Positions 34,320 to 47,221 of a stretch of DNA of 64,000 bases are shown one piece after another. A model generated the notes under the pieces. It was given only the letters and a program-made list of their open reading frames with translations. It was not told the origin of the DNA and made no database searches. The DNA comes from Prorocentrum cordatum (lineage: Eukaryota; Sar; Dinophyceae; Prorocentrales; Prorocentraceae), in NCBI GenBank assembly GCA_963575745.1, contig CAUYUJ010015014.1, forward strand, positions 203,218 to 267,217, read 5' to 3'. Position 1 is the stretch's first letter, and every line of letters begins with the position of its first letter. The position numbers and the translations under genes are program-made.

Positions 34320-34475
34320 TCTTCTCCTCCTCCTCCTCCTCCTCCTCCTCCTCCTCCTCCTCCTCCTCCTCCTCCTCCTCCCCCCCAACGGCTCCACCAC
34401 CACCACCACCTCCTCCTCCTCCTCCTCCTCCTCCTCCTCTCCTCCTCTCCTCCTCCTCCTCCTCCTCCTCCTTCC
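34320..34475. repeat. (CTC)n microsatellite with (CCA)n
   Basis: CTC triplets interrupted by a CCACCACCACCACC piece near 34393-34411. Confidence 0.9.
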
Positions 34476-34479
34476 TCCT

Positions 34480-36447
34480 ATCCTTATTCCTTATTAGAAT
34501 ATACTCCCACTCCCCCCTCAGGCCGGCCGATAGGGGCCGCATCCGGGTGGTCCCATCCTAACCTGTAAAAAACAATACAAAATCAACATTTTTCTTATTT
34601 TTTCCTCTCGACATGGACGTCCTGTCGTCCACGGCGATAATCCATTGCAAAAAATACCACAAAGAGCACACGCGCGCGTTCATGTCAGAATCCTACCGAA
34701 CACCGTGTGTTTGCAAGCATTTCAACATAAAAACATCAAAAACCCAATGCTTTTTCACAAAAATGCTTTGGGGTGTCCTGTCAGACCGTCGGGCTTCCTC
34801 CGGCCACCTCTGGCTTCCTGCGGTGTACCGGGCCATTCTCGACTCGTCTGGCAATGCGTGCGCGGCATTCAACACGCGCTCGCCAGTTCCCGTCGGCAAC
34901 CGCCATCGCGGCCGCATCAGCTGTACCAAACCGGCTGGCCGGTGTGACTTCGGCCCCCAGTTGTGCCAGCTTTGCTTCTTATGTTGTGGGAGGGCGGGTG
35001 GGACTGGGCATGCCATGCTTGACTCGCTCGAGCCGGCTAGCTTGACTCCTATTCCTACTCCTACTCCCACTCCTACTCCTCTTCCTCCTCATATCTTCAT
35101 GCATGTCTCCCCCTCTGCCCATCAATGAGAAAATGAGCAATGGTTTTGCACACGTCTTAAACATGTGCAAGGGGCGTGGTGCCAGTTCAAGGAGAGACGG
35201 CCCACCAATCCAGAGAGGGCACACTGGACGCAGGAGCGTGGAGCAAGGGGAGGGTCGTGGGCAACGGCAGGCGGGGATAGGCATAGGGGGGGATGCAACT
35301 ACCCCCACTTCCCCACTGATCGCCGATAGGGGCCCGACAGCCCCAAGCCGCCCAGGAAGATGCGATCGCTGTAGGGGGCCCATCGCCGATCTACTATCGA
35401 CGATGTATCGTCGATTCCAGGTCGATGCATTCCACTCTGTGCCAGTCCCCCTTCTCGTTGCCCCGCAGAAGGGGCATGAGGTGGGTAGATCCAAAACGGT
35501 CATTACATGGTCGGACACGACACGGAAACGGTCAAACTGCATTTCCAAATGTGCCTTTACACGGCGCACCAGATTTCCAAAAAACGCGTTTTCGAACGTA
35601 TAGATGCGAACCGATCAATGAGCCAGCGAGATATTTCCGAAACCCGAAAACCCGCGGGCGGCTTGTTTCCGAATGCAGGAAAAGGGTCAACGGCCCACTC
35701 CCGATAAGACGAGTTGGGCGAAAAACAATACTTGTACCACAAAAAAAAAACGCCAACAACCGCCACTTGCCTCCCAAAGAGGGGTCTACAAACGATACCT
35801 CGAATCAAATCTCCAGCTGCGAGACCAACGACGAGGGAAACAACGTGACACGTAATGTCGCTCAAACATGCCGCATGTCATTCAATGTTTGCGAAACCAG
35901 ACCTTGTTCAGCCCGCCGCGAAGGAATCTATCGCGCCCGTCCTGTATTCAAAACAAAACCTAACGCAGCATTTGAGAAAAAAGGTGGCGATCGTCGTCCC
36001 TCGGACCCCATGGGCGGAGTTCTATTGGGCGGACCCCTTACGGGCCGACAAGTATGAACTAAAACCTGCGGGCGGAAACCCATGGGCGGAGACCAATGGG
36101 CGAGGAGGCGGAAGAGGATGAGGAGGGATATGTAGTTGGGGGGGACAGGACAATGGGAGGAACACGTAACGAGGAAGCGACGGAAGGGGGGATCAGGAGG
36201 ATGAGCAAAAAAAGGCGGAAACTAGTTAAAGGCCTTGGCCCAATCTCACCCTCTTCGTGCCTCATCCGCTTTCTCCTCGCCAGCTTTCTCACAGCCGAGG
36301 CCCTTCAATCGCTCTCATTGCCCTTCTCGTCTTTCCCATCCAGCTACTGTTCCCCCCCGGCCTCATCCAACTCTTTCGCTTGCTCCGTCGTTTGGCCCTA
36401 TTATTGGGCGGTTCCGCGGCCTTTCCTTGCGCGGCCAACACGTGGCG
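34480..36447. other. Less GC-rich spacer, no supported gene
   Basis: More AT-rich than its neighbours. Frames of 171 codons (34613-35128) and 210 codons (35425-36057) stay open on the + strand, but neither has recognisable motifs. A short CTACTCCTACTCCCACTCCT run lies at 35048-35077. The last part (about 36240-36447) is the presumed 5' flank of gene X. Confidence 0.35.
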
Positions 36448-39400
36448 ATGCCATGCATCGCGTGCGGCCGCTGGATCCAGCGGTCCGCGTGGGTGACCCT
36501 TGACGGCGGAGTCGTCGCGGTGTGCGACACTTGCAGGCTCGTGGCCCATCATCAAAATAATTCGGGAAATCCAGAGAAGGGGGAGTGGAGGAGAAGCGGA
36601 GGAACAGGAGGAGATGGGGAGAGGGAGGTGTAGTAGGTGGACGAGAGAGTCGCCCCAGGCGGCTTCACCAGCTGACGGAGACCCTCGTGTTCATCTGCAG
36701 GGTGCTGGAGGTCGCCAGGCCCGGAGGCCAGCAGGCGAGGATTGCGAGGTCCCTGTTCGACCTAGTGGACCGCCACCTGGACAGTCTGCTGCTGACTCTC
36801 GAGATCAGCACCGCAACGTTGCTCGGTGATGATGCCGCTGGTGCTCCCAGACTTGACAGAGCCGGTGCAGACCCTCACGCCGCCGGATATTCATCGGCTA
36901 CTGCTGGCCAGGACGAGGATGGGGCAGTTCTGCTCCGTGACTGACCTGATCGGGGCCGTCCAGCTCTTCTCGGACAGTCCCAACGTGGGGCCTCTTGTGC
37001 GGGCTGCCCTGAGGCAGCCGCTCGTGCAGCACATGCGGCACGAGCGCAACATGTGGCACGTGGACCTCATCCCAGTCCTGATGCACCAGGTGTGCCACAG
37101 GTTCGAGGATTGAAAAAATGATCAGAAGCAAGAGGAGGAGGAGGAGGCGGAGGAGGAAGAGGAGGGGGGGCTGGAGGAGAAGAGGGGAGGAAGCAGGGGG
37201 ATGAGAGGATGAAGAAGGATAGTGAGAAGGAGGAAAAAGATGGGAAGGAGGAGGGTGGCGAGTGAGGATGGATGAAGCGGCCCAGGAGGAGGAGGGGCAG
37301 GAGGAGAAGGAGGATGATGATGATGAGAAGGGGGGGAGGAGGATGGGGCTGCAGCAGCGGGAGGAGAAGCAAGAGGCGGAGGGCCCCAGACTCCCGAGGT
37401 CAGTGCCCCTTGATGCGTGGCGAGAGGCAGCTCCACGGGCTGCTGCGCCGCTCGCCGACGCGGCCGCCGAGGCCCCCCCCGGGAGATGGGCGAAACGATG
37501 GCGGCGGAGTGCAGGGCTGGAAGAGGAGGAGGAGAAGGAGGAGGAGGAGGAGGGATGATGCTGCTGCTGATGATGCTGCTGATGATGGTGATGATGATGT
37601 TGTTGCTGATGATGGTGATGGTGATGGTGATTGTGGCGGTGATGATGGTGGTGATGATGATGATGATGGTGATGATGTTGATGCTGATGGTGATGATGCT
37701 GAGAAGGAGGAGGACGAGGCAGTAGGGAAGAGGAGGGAGGAGAGATGATGATGACGATGAAGAGGGTGACGAAGCTCAGAACTCTGGCATGCTCCGATTC
37801 CGTCGTGGTTCCTGCATCCTCCTGCTCCTCCTCCTCCTCCTCCTCCTCCTCATCTCCTCCTCCTCCTCCTCCTCCTCCTCTTTCTCATCGTCATTGTCAT
37901 CCTCATCCTCATCCTTCCTCCCTCCCTCCCTCCCTCCCCCTACTCCTCCTCCTCCTCCTCCTCCTCCTCCCCCTCCTCATCTCCGCCTTCGTTCTGGATG
38001 TCCTTCGTCCCGTGTTGGAAGCGGCTTGAAAACCTGGACTCTGTTGCTCGAGTTCGCATCAGGGCTCGCGCTGCATCTTGGGGCCCGTCTCGTGCAACGG
38101 ATGATTTCCAGGATGCCAAGCCGCTTGCGATTTTAAGCCCCCCGCGAGCCAGGCGCAGACTGGCGGTGCCCTGGCTGCGCAGGCGGCGCGGCCGCCGCCG
38201 GCCGAGGCGCAGGCGCCCGTGGGGCAATAAAGCGATGATGGCGATAACGAGGACGAGGAGGAGGACGAGGAGGAGGAGGAGGAGGAGGAGGAGGAGGAGG
38301 GGAGGAGGAGGAGGAGGAGGAGGAGGAGGAGGAGGGGGAGGGGGAGGAGTAGGAGGAGGAGGAGGAGGTGGAAGAGGAGGAGGAGGAAGAGGAGGAGGAG
38401 GAGGACGAGCAGGAGATAAGGAGGAGAAGCAGGAGGAGGAACAGGGAGAAGAGGAAGATGAGAGGAGGAGGATGAGAGGAGGGCAATCTGGGCAACCCTC
38501 CCTTCCGTTTCTTCCTCCCCTCTCCTGCTCCGATTCTTCCGCGGCTCCATCCTACCACCATCTCCTCCTTCCACCGAAGCCCTCATCCTCTTTCTACTCC
38601 TCCTCTTCTTCCTCTTATTATCCCCGTGAAAGCCCTCTTCCCTTTTCTCTCTTCTCCTCGCCCTCGCCATTCTCCTCGCCCTGCCGCCTCTCCCCGACCG
38701 AGGTGGTGGGGCCCGTTCAACTTCCACCCGCTGCTGGCGCGCGGGTCTTCTACGAGCAGCTGGACCAGGAGCAATTGGTCGAGCTACTCTTGAGGCGCGA
38801 CGATGCCATCCGCTCTTTGAGGCAGGAGAGGGATCGGCATCGCGACGCTGAGCGAAGGAGGGAGGTTCGAGCTCTCGTACCTCAGGACTCGGGGTCTTAG
38901 GCCCTGGGGCAGAAATACCTGGGGGGCCCGGGGTCGGCTCGCTCGCCTCGGCCAGAGGAAGGAGGAGGAGGAGTCCTGAGGAGGAGGAGGAGGAGGAGGA
39001 GGAGGAGGAGGAGGGGGAGGGCGAGGAGGAGGAGGAGGAGGAGGAGGAGGGGGAGAAGTGAGGAGCAGGAGGCGTTGGCAGGGAAATCCCTGCTCTGCTC
39101 GCCTGAGGGGGAGGTAGTAGCACTTCAAATGTATGCGAAGCCCCAGGGCCATTGCCCGCCCCGACCTCCGTGGCGGTACCGATGTCGACCTCCCCCTAAG
39201 GATCGTTCGAAGCCGGACCCAAACAAGATATTTGAATTGGAAACCAAACGTGGTGGAAAAGGGAAGCAGCTAACTGTTCCTGGATCATTGGCGATGGGTC
39301 TGCGTGTTATCCTTTCGAGTGCCTCGGCAAAATCATTCGGGGTCGGTGTGCTTCAGGACGTGAGCGGCCAGAAAACGAACAGATCCGTCGAGCTGCTGGC

Positions 39401-42400
39401 AGCTTGTTTGGTAGCTCGCAGTCGTTCGTACCACTCGGCCTACGAATCCATCATGCAGCGCGAGAATATAGATGCTTTCAGAGACCAGGACCCAGTTTTC
39501 CAGATCTGCGCGATCGCCTTTTCGAGTGATGCCACGAATGCAGCTGCGTGGAAAAAATCGAAAGTGCATACCACTGAGGTGTACACATCTTACATGCCAG
39601 ACGTTAACATACTAAGAGAGAAGCCCTTCCACGAATGTTTTCGGCAATTGTACACACTATGTGATATGCAGAGGGTGCTGTCTGGGACCACGGAGGCCAC
39701 TTACGCCCTTTTGAAAAAAACAATTGCGCAGCGTCGGTGCCCCGATCTGGCCAGAAATTGTGTCTGATCCGGGATCTTACAACCGCTCGTGGGAGAACCA
39801 ACTACGGCAAGCCGGTGATGCATACCACGTGCGGCTCAATCTATTCATGTACACAGCCGACGGGGGGTCCGACCAGAGTCTATTCAAAAAGGTGGTGGCA
39901 TCAGGAACCATGAGCAGCTTGTTTTGTTTGTTTATCTCGTACCCGCGCATGCTCCACTGCGGTGCTCTTGTATCGGAGAACGGTCTGGTTACTGTTGACA
40001 ACTGGCTCATACGCCACAAGATCAAGTGGCGCTTCTTCAGCGCCACCGCCAAGATAATGCACGTTTGGCGGGAATGTGCTCGTGATATTTTTAAGGGGTG
40101 GACCAGATTGCACGGTGCTGAGTTAGCAGTGGAACACGCGAAGAAGTTGCCGCCATGTGCGATCAGCGGGAGGCGGCGGCTGTTTCCACCATAATGGGCC
40201 ATAATCTCACACCTCCCCCACGACACTTGGGCCCTCCCACTTTCAGCCCTGTTCGCTTCCAAAACTTCCAGGCAATCTCCGAGTCGGGGCCTTATCTGGA
40301 GGGGTCGTTGATCGGTGTAGCGGGCCTTTGGGTTCGCAGGCCATTGGGCCCCCAGACTCAGCAAATCCTGGTCGGGTGGGGTGCTGGTGCGAGGCCCATC
40401 GGGGCCCTTATCGTTTGTCTGAGGTGTGGCCTCAATAACTTCCGATTCTTCCGAGGTCTCTGGGGAATCTCAGCTCTCCCAGCTCGGTCCAGGCTCGGGC
40501 CACGTTGCCTTTGCCATCTCAGCCGCCCCCGAAGGTGGGGCAGCCTGAGCGCGAGCTTGGACCGCGTCGTGCCCGTGAAGGACCAGATGCAACTGGTGTT
40601 CGCGACGGTCTTGCCGCCGCTGGCCGCTCCAGACCAGCTGGAGGCTTGGCCGGGCTACCCGCTGGGGGGAACCCAAGAAGTGAGGAGGAGGAGGAGGATG
40701 ACGAGGATGAGGAGGAGGAGGAGGAGGAAGAGGAGGAGGAGGAGGAGAAGGAGGGGGGGGAGGAGGAGGAGGGAAGGGCCAAGCCGTGGAAGGCGGAATC
40801 TGTGAGATGAGCGGAGGAGCGGAGCGCAGCAACGCAGGGGGGGCTGAGCGAGAGGACGAGGAAGGATGACAGAGCTGGAGGTGAAGGGAACAGAGGCGGA
40901 GGGGAGGTTGACGTTATTTTGATGAATGCTCCTACCCATTCCCATTGGTCTACGCAACCATCCTTTGTCCCTCGGAATGCCTACCCCCGCGCTCAGGCCC
41001 TCGAGGACGATGCGAAGGGCCCAGGCAAGGGCGCGGACAGAGACGAGGCGGTCGTGGCAGAGGCGCCTGCCCTAGACGACCCGAGGCAGGAGTCCCAGGC
41101 AGAGTATTCGAAAAGGATGGGCAGATGGAAGAGGGATGCTCGAGACGCCATCGCCGACCCGTTGTACCGTGAAGTTGCACACATTTTCAAGATATGCCAC
41201 GCAGAGGTCGACCACCACCACAACATGATACAGCAATCGATTACCAACCAGGTTGCCTGCGAAGTTGGACTGCACGCTGCTGCACTAGTGTCGGGCAAGG
41301 CGCTGGCGGTGTCGCGTGCTTTCTCCCTGGGTGTGAAGAACACATCATGGTCTGATGTCATCGGAGCCGCCGCAGCGCCCATGCAAGATGAGCTCATGTT
41401 CCTGGTAGTTGAGCTCAGCATGAACTTGAGTGCAGGGCATGAGCGACGAGTGCTTCAACAGCTGCACCGCCTACCATTTACTCTGGTCAACCTTGCAATC
41501 AAGCCCCCCGACGAGTACTGCAAGAAACGGCAGGACCTGTGCATTTACATCCGGGACGCGCCCGATAGAATGTTGGAGATCAACGCCCAGAAACTTCGGT
41601 TTATCTTCACAGATGATATTAACCAAGGGGCTGATCATGGTACGATCTCGGTTGAATTTTGCGCCGTGGGCAGATACATCCGCCGCATGCTGATCCCGGA
41701 CGTTCAACGCAACGAAGGCCTCAACTCTTTGACGAAACACATCTGCAAGAGAAATCCTGCGATTGGACTTCCGAACCTATCTGCTCGGGTAGCCGTCCGG
41801 GCCCAGCTGGGCATCTCTCATTCTCTTACAAAGTTCACGAGCATCCGGAGAGAGGCGGCCGACCTACTTCAGTCAGCTGTAGAACATGCAGATGACGCTC
41901 AGAGACTACAGGGCGAGAAGGATAGGTGGACCACGCCCCCAGGAGAGCCCTTACCACGTGATGATCTGATTCAAGAGTGTATGCAAGTCGTGGACCCACG
42001 TCTGGTAGAATCGCCAGAATGGAAGTGGGGCGCTGGCTTTTCTCTCCTGCTACCTCGACACGCCAGGGAAATTGATTCAACATTCTGCTTGTCGGTGGGT
42101 CGCAGGGGCCAAGAGCTACATGGGCATGACGAGGTCTACTTCGTTTGCGACAAAAACTACAGCTTGCGGTCTTTGGTTGCATGGGCGGTACTCCAGGGCG
42201 ACGAGTCCAGTGCTTTCCCGGGCGTGGGCGTTCGGTATGTGCAAGCAACTATGCCTTATGAACATACGGGCAGTGTGCGGATGTTGGCCTCCAAGTACCC
42301 GCTGACGCGTCCAACGGCTACTGGTCCTGGGATTCCACTGCAAGTTCGTCTGCATAAAGTTCGCAAAGTGTTCCAGGTTGAGAGTGGCGATTTGCAGGCG

Positions 42401-43451
42401 ATCATCGACACCGAGCCGACGCTACTCTTCGAGGCGACCGAGCAGCTCCCCGCGGCGCTGCTCAAGAGGAAGAAGGGGGACCGCAAGGAGAAGGACGGGT
42501 AGGGGCCAATCACGCCTGATTCGATTTCTCGGGACCTGGACCTGGACCCTGGACCGAGGTGGCCGCAGTTGCCGCGTTATTGGTGCGTCTGGCCAGGGGG
42601 CGGCCTAACGCCTTAGAGCCGGAATGGCAGGGCAGGGGGTGTTTGGGTGCTATCGTTCTGACCAAGCCAGGTTACGTACCGCCCCAGTCTGAGCATGAGG
42701 TCCACGGGAATCCACCCGCCACCTCATGTGGAGGAGAACAGGGGAGGTGGAGGAGGAGGAGGAGGAGGAGGAGGAGTAGGAGGAGGAGGAGGAGGAGAAG
42801 GAGAAGGAGGAGAAGGAGGAGGAGGAGAGGAGGTAGGAGTAGGGAGGAGGAGGGAGGAGAGAAGGTGTCCTGGGATGCTCGCTCCCAACTCGCCTCCTCC
42901 CCCTCCTCCATCCTCGTCCTCTTCCTCCTCCTCCTCCTCCTCCTCCTCCTCATCGTCCTTGGCCTCCTCAGCCCTCTCCCTCTCCTCCCCTCCTCTCCTC
43001 CTGATCCTCCTCCTCCTCCTCCTCCTCCTGATCCTCCTCCTCCTCCTCCTCCTCCTCCTCCTCCTGCTCCTCCTCCAAACGTACTCCCTCCTCGGCCCTT
43101 TTACCTCCCTCCCTCCTCGCCTCCCCCCCCCTCTCCACCTCTTCCCCTGCCCCCCCGCGCCATGCCGACCCTCGCCGCCTCCCCGCCGCCCCAGAGGCGA
43201 AACCCGACGCCGCGGGCTCCAGCAAGAAGCTCCATATCGACTTGGCCGTCGCGGCGCTTCTGGGGGCCCCGGCCAGGTCAGACCCGGGCGCCGCGGGGGC
43301 CGGGCCAGCCCCGGGCGGAGGGAGTGCCGGTGGAGGTGGGGCCCACGACGTCGAATACGACGACGACGACGACGAGTTCTCGCGAGAGCTGATTAAAGAG
43401 CTGGGCTGGAAGCTCTTCGATGCAGCGACAGGGCAGGACAAGTTGTACTAA
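36448..43451 (+). CDS. Gene X: large multi-exon protein with N-terminal zinc knuckle
   Basis: Function unknown; resembles lineage-specific dinoflagellate families. Proposed exons: 36448-36536, 36659-37107, 38703-38885, 39108-40172, 40493-40679, 40907-42493 and 43197-43451 (stop). Phases match at every join, giving about 1270 residues once two +1 shifts are discounted. Residues 3-29 hold CIACGRW...CDTCR, a CxxC-x(n)-CxxC knuckle interrupted by a GC-AG intron. A basic helix follows (RRDDAIRSLRQERDRHRDAE). The large exon (529 codons) has helical and beta segments with no catalytic motif I recognise; the C-terminus is acidic (EYDDDDDEF). Introns start GC, GA or GT and are GGA-, GAT- or CTC-rich. 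Breaks: an extra A in A7 at 39714-39720, and an unexplained +1 shift near 36830. The long intron 37108-38702 may hide further exons. Confidence 0.6.
37128..38440. repeat. Microsatellite-filled intron of gene X
   Basis: The presumed intron carries (GGA)n at 37131-37330 and 37525-37555, (GAT)n at 37560-37760, (CTC)n at 37815-37975 and (GGA)n at 38250-38440. Purine and pyrimidine tracts alternate, so the intron RNA could fold back on itself. Confidence 0.8.
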
Positions 43452-43472
43452 AGCTCTTCCTTTCGCTTAGCC

Positions 43473-45785
43473 ATGCAGTGCAGAATTTCCTCGGTTGAAG
43501 TTCGGAATTCCCGGGGCCTTGAAAATAAGGAGCGTTGGCTCCAGCATTGCCGAGCGCTTGGAATAGCTGCAGTGCAACAGGACGAAGAAACAGAACAACA
43601 GTTCGACGATATGAAAAACAAGGACGCCCAAGAGACTGGCGAGGAGCTGGTTCGGGACCACGAGAACAACATCCTGGAAGAGAAAAAAAAGAGAACCCAT
43701 CCAGAACATCCGGGCCACAGCGATTCCGACAACAAAGAAAACTTTGATGATCTACCTGAGATGGACGGTGAAAAACGAGAAGAGCTGTTGACAGAAGCGC
43801 TGCTTGGGGCTTCGCTGGATATCCAGGAGAATGTCGCGCAGGAGGCCATGGCCGCCTGGCAAGCAAACTTCCTGCGCAGTGCCCGCGTGATCCAGGATCC
43901 AACTGTGCTGCCAAGCCGTGCAACCCAGAAGCCCTTCGGAGTTGGTCACAGCTTTCTGGTCATCTGAAAATCCCAGACTTAGATTGGCTGCCTTTGGGGG
44001 TTGGGCCTGGGGGGGCAGTGATTTGAAAACTGGGCTTTGGGCGAATTCAGCACCCCCTCGGCTGAATGCCAACTCTCCCAGAAGACCTGGGCTTGTGACT
44101 CGCCCTTAGAAAGGCCCTGGGGCCCTTGATCGGGGCCCCAGACGGGGCCCGACCTGGCCAGGACGCGGCTCGTCACATATCGACTGGGACACCTATTGGC
44201 AAGAACTCCGAGTTGTCCCTGGCGATGGCCCCTGACCCTGAGCATGACGAGGCCCCCGCTGTTATGTATGTCAGCTGGGCGGGCGTCAAAGCAAAGAAAG
44301 GTCGGAAGTGCAAGGTCCTGGACAGTACTGGCGAGGCGCGGCCGGCAGCTTTCCCGCGTTTTGCTACTCTCTATTTTGGGGTGGGCCCGGACAGACATAG
44401 CACGGCATAGTGGTTCGCCCACTGGGCCCTGCTGAGAAGGATGTCGCTGGGACCCAGATGAGGCACCACAAGGTCGAGAAGGACAGCTTCCCTCGAACTA
44501 GGCCCCCCATGACCCCATGACCCGCCATAGCTTCCCCGAGGTGTCCCCGAAACTCAGGCCCCCCGTTTAGCGCGAACGTCGCGAACGCTTCCAACTCCCA
44601 CGCTGCTCCTGTAACTACTTGCGCTGCTGCTCCTACTCTTCTACTCCGCACTCCAGCACGGCTCTCCCTTCCCCCTGCTCATCCTCTTCCCCGCCTGCCG
44701 CACTCTCTCTAAATCTGCGTTTCCCTGCTCTGCCCTGCTCGCTGCTCTACTGTGCCAACTCTGCCTGGCCCCCGCAAGTGGATCGGCGAGGGTAGGTGTT
44801 TGAGCATCGAACCCTCGTGGTGAGTGGTGTGTCTTGACATTCAATGCGATCATGGGTTACGTATCCTATGTGTCGGTGCCCGTCGCCAGTTCATCGGACG
44901 TGTCTCAATCGTTTTGTGGACATGAGTGTAGTGTCGTTGTGGTTATGATGCGTTTCTGTGCTCTGGCAGCCCAGCCAGGTGTACTACTCTGTGACGTTGT
45001 ACAAGCCCAGGCCGCTGGAGGCCGCTATCGCGTTGCATCCTGCGGTCGGGCAGAGGATGCAGAAGAGGAAGGCCGAGGCTTACCGCTCTGCGTGGGATGA
45101 GCCTGCACCTTGCCTGTCTCAAGATATGTTGCTCCTTCGTAGGATCATGGCACTTGCACTTGAGTGTGCTACTGAGAGCTCAGCCCCCGGGCCCCATGGG
45201 CCCGACCCCTTGCAGTACGGGCGCCCTAAGTTTCGTGAATGTTTTTTTATGCTCGGCGTCGGCCTCACTGGTCGGAGAGCCAGGCAGTCTGGGGGAGACG
45301 GCGACTTGTTGCGTCTGCCAGATGTCGTTGCATCGTGAATGCCAACACAAACTTTTTGTTGGCCATGAGGCTGTTGTAAGCGCCGCTGTGCAAGGGTGCT
45401 GGGAAGAGTCGAAGGGCCTTCGGACGGATGTAGTGATTGACTATTTGTGCCGCGTGGGTCTTGGTACAGCTCCTACTGGCGCCCCCCACGCGGCGGACGC
45501 TGCCGAAGGCCCGCTAAGCGTTTCTAAGGTAATGTGTTTGATTTGTGCTCGGGTTCTGCGCATAGCGGACGTGGGCATTGGCCCAGCAGCCATGCTTTCG
45601 GAGTAGAGTCCAACGAGTGCCAGCGGGGTGTGCCCTCGCATCTGCTCGTGGTTCGCGGGCAGTTCGTTGACATCATTGGACGTTGTGTGATTTCTGATCT
45701 CATTGCTGGGATAATGCGTGACGTTTCCCCCCCTGACCCCCCTCTTGCACCCGAGACCCCAAGACCTATATCACCAAGCCTTTGA
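43473..45785 (+). CDS. Gene Y: protein with RING/PHD-like Cys/His cluster
   Basis: The ATG at 43473 lies 22 bp after the gene X stop and 2 bp after a pyrimidine tract ending TTAG, a plausible trans-splice acceptor. Exon 1 (43473 to about 43900) is charged and helical. A possible exon at about 44168-44330 reads APAVMYVSWAGVKAKKGRKC. A clear exon at about 44985-45528 ends at AAG|GTAATG, and a last exon at about 45609-45785 starts SNECQRGVPSHLLVVRGQFV. With one T removed from the T7 run at 45242-45248, the third exon reads ECFLC-x(20)-CCVCQMSLHREC, a C-x2-C...C-x2-C-x4-H-x2-C pattern like a treble-clef RING/PHD finger. Without that correction the frame breaks in mid-finger. Function unknown; protein or chromatin binding is only a guess from the fold type. 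Confidence 0.5.
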
Positions 45786-46440
45786 TGGCACAATCGTACC
45801 CTCGTGCCCATGGTTCGGATATCCCCCGCCCCCTCCGCTGCTTGCTGACGTCCGTGGCGTCCACGGGTCCACGCGGGATGCTTGGTGCGGGGGCTGAGCG
45901 TGGGATTATTGCCGTTGGATTCAGACCCCATGGGGGCCCGGGCCCAGCGCCCCCGGCATCGGCGGCCTCGACAGCTCACGTCGTCCCCCGACTTGGGCCG
46001 GTGACCCCATATGTGACCAAGCCCGGCCCCCTTCGGAGCCCCCCGGCGTCCTGCGCATTGAATTCGAAGCCCCCTGGGGAGCCCTGGGACGAGTTGAAGT
46101 AAGGGGGGGGGGAAGGGAGGAAGGAAGGAGAGATGGAGGAGGAATCATTGAGAGGGAATGGCAATGGGAATGGGAATCGGAACGGGGCCAATGACTAAGT
46201 CGTGCAAAAAATACCAAGCCGTAACGGACGACGCGCGCGTGTCACCCGTTACGGCTGGTGGTTTGCGTTGGCCAACGTTGGCCCAGACGCCGTCGCGAGG
46301 GGGTTGCCCGCGGGATGATTTGGGTAACGAGTGGCACGCACAACCATATGTCCACGCTTGAAACACATTCCGAAATCAAAACGTATTGGGAATACAGTTC
46401 CAAACCCGATCTGTTTTTTGGGCCATGGTTTCCCCTCAGA
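45786..46440. other. Spacer with perfect 10-bp hairpin
   Basis: Between genes Y and the methyltransferase. Holds a short GGGAAT run (46152-46186) and a hairpin with perfect arms GCCGTAACGG (46218-46227) and CCGTTACGGC (46246-46255), whose loop contains ACGCGCGCGT. Confidence 0.5.
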
Positions 46441-46444
46441 AAGC

Positions 46445-46835
46445 AGCTTGGGAAATACATGTCCAAAAAATAATAGTTTTGGAAATGCATTTCCCAAACT
46501 AAATGGTTTTGGAAATGCATTTCCAAAAATAGGTGCTTTTGGAAATGCATTTCCAAAAATAACCGTTTTTGGAAATGCATTTCCAAAAATAACCGTTTTT
46601 TTTGGAAATGCATTTCCAAAAATAAGCGTTTTTGGAAATGCATTTCCAAAAATGATGTATTTTTGGAAATGCATTTCCAAACATAGGTGTTTTTTGGCAA
46701 TGCATTTCCAACAATATCTATTTTTGGAAATGCATTTCCAAAAATAACACGTTTTTGGAAATGCATTTCCAAAAATAACATATTTTTGGAAATGCATTTC
46801 CAAAACCATATATTTTTGGAAATCGATTTCCCAAA
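46445..46835. repeat. Palindromic 29-31 bp tandem array upstream of the methyltransferase
   Basis: Twelve copies of a unit whose core TTTGGAAATGCATTTCCAAA is a perfect 20-bp palindrome, separated by 9-12 bp AT-rich linkers. Outer copies decay (GGAAATCGATTTCC at the right edge; looser copies leftwards to about 46355). Each unit can form a cruciform and the array as a whole has dyad symmetry. Frames crossing it repeat EMHFQK- or GNAFPK-like peptides on both strands and are artefacts. Confidence 0.95.
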
Positions 46836-47221
46836 TCGCAATCTGATGAAACTGCAGTCACCACACATAATCACTAAGGCCACTCGAGTCCCAAGTCATC
46901 TAGACCCCCCCCCCCCCGGGCTTCTCTGAAGGCGCCTTGGGAGCCTAGACGGCCTCGGCGCGGGCCTGACGTGCCCGACCGGACGGGTCAGATCAAGTGC
47001 CCGCCCCCTCAGTCTTCCTCCATCCACCCTCCGTCCTCCTCCACCCTCCGTCCTCCTCCGCCCCGTTCTGCCTCCTCTGTCCAATGCTTAGAGGCCGCGT
47101 GCTTCGCCACATATGTGTGCCGCGTGGGAGTTCGCAAGGATCCGTCGCACCTTTTGGCCCAGAGTTTCTGACACCACCGCCACCGCCAATACTGTGCGCC
47201 AGTTGCCCCTCGCTCAGTACG

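Noticed and set aside
36385-36400. Spliced-leader relic upstream of gene X (CTCCGTCGTTTGGCCC)
   Set aside because: Requires a deletion of several bases inside the leader core; too weak to separate from chance.
46445-46835. Repeat protein with GNAFPK units encoded by the array
   Set aside because: Unit length varies (29-36 bp) so the frame is not kept, and equivalent peptides appear on the other strand because the unit is palindromic.
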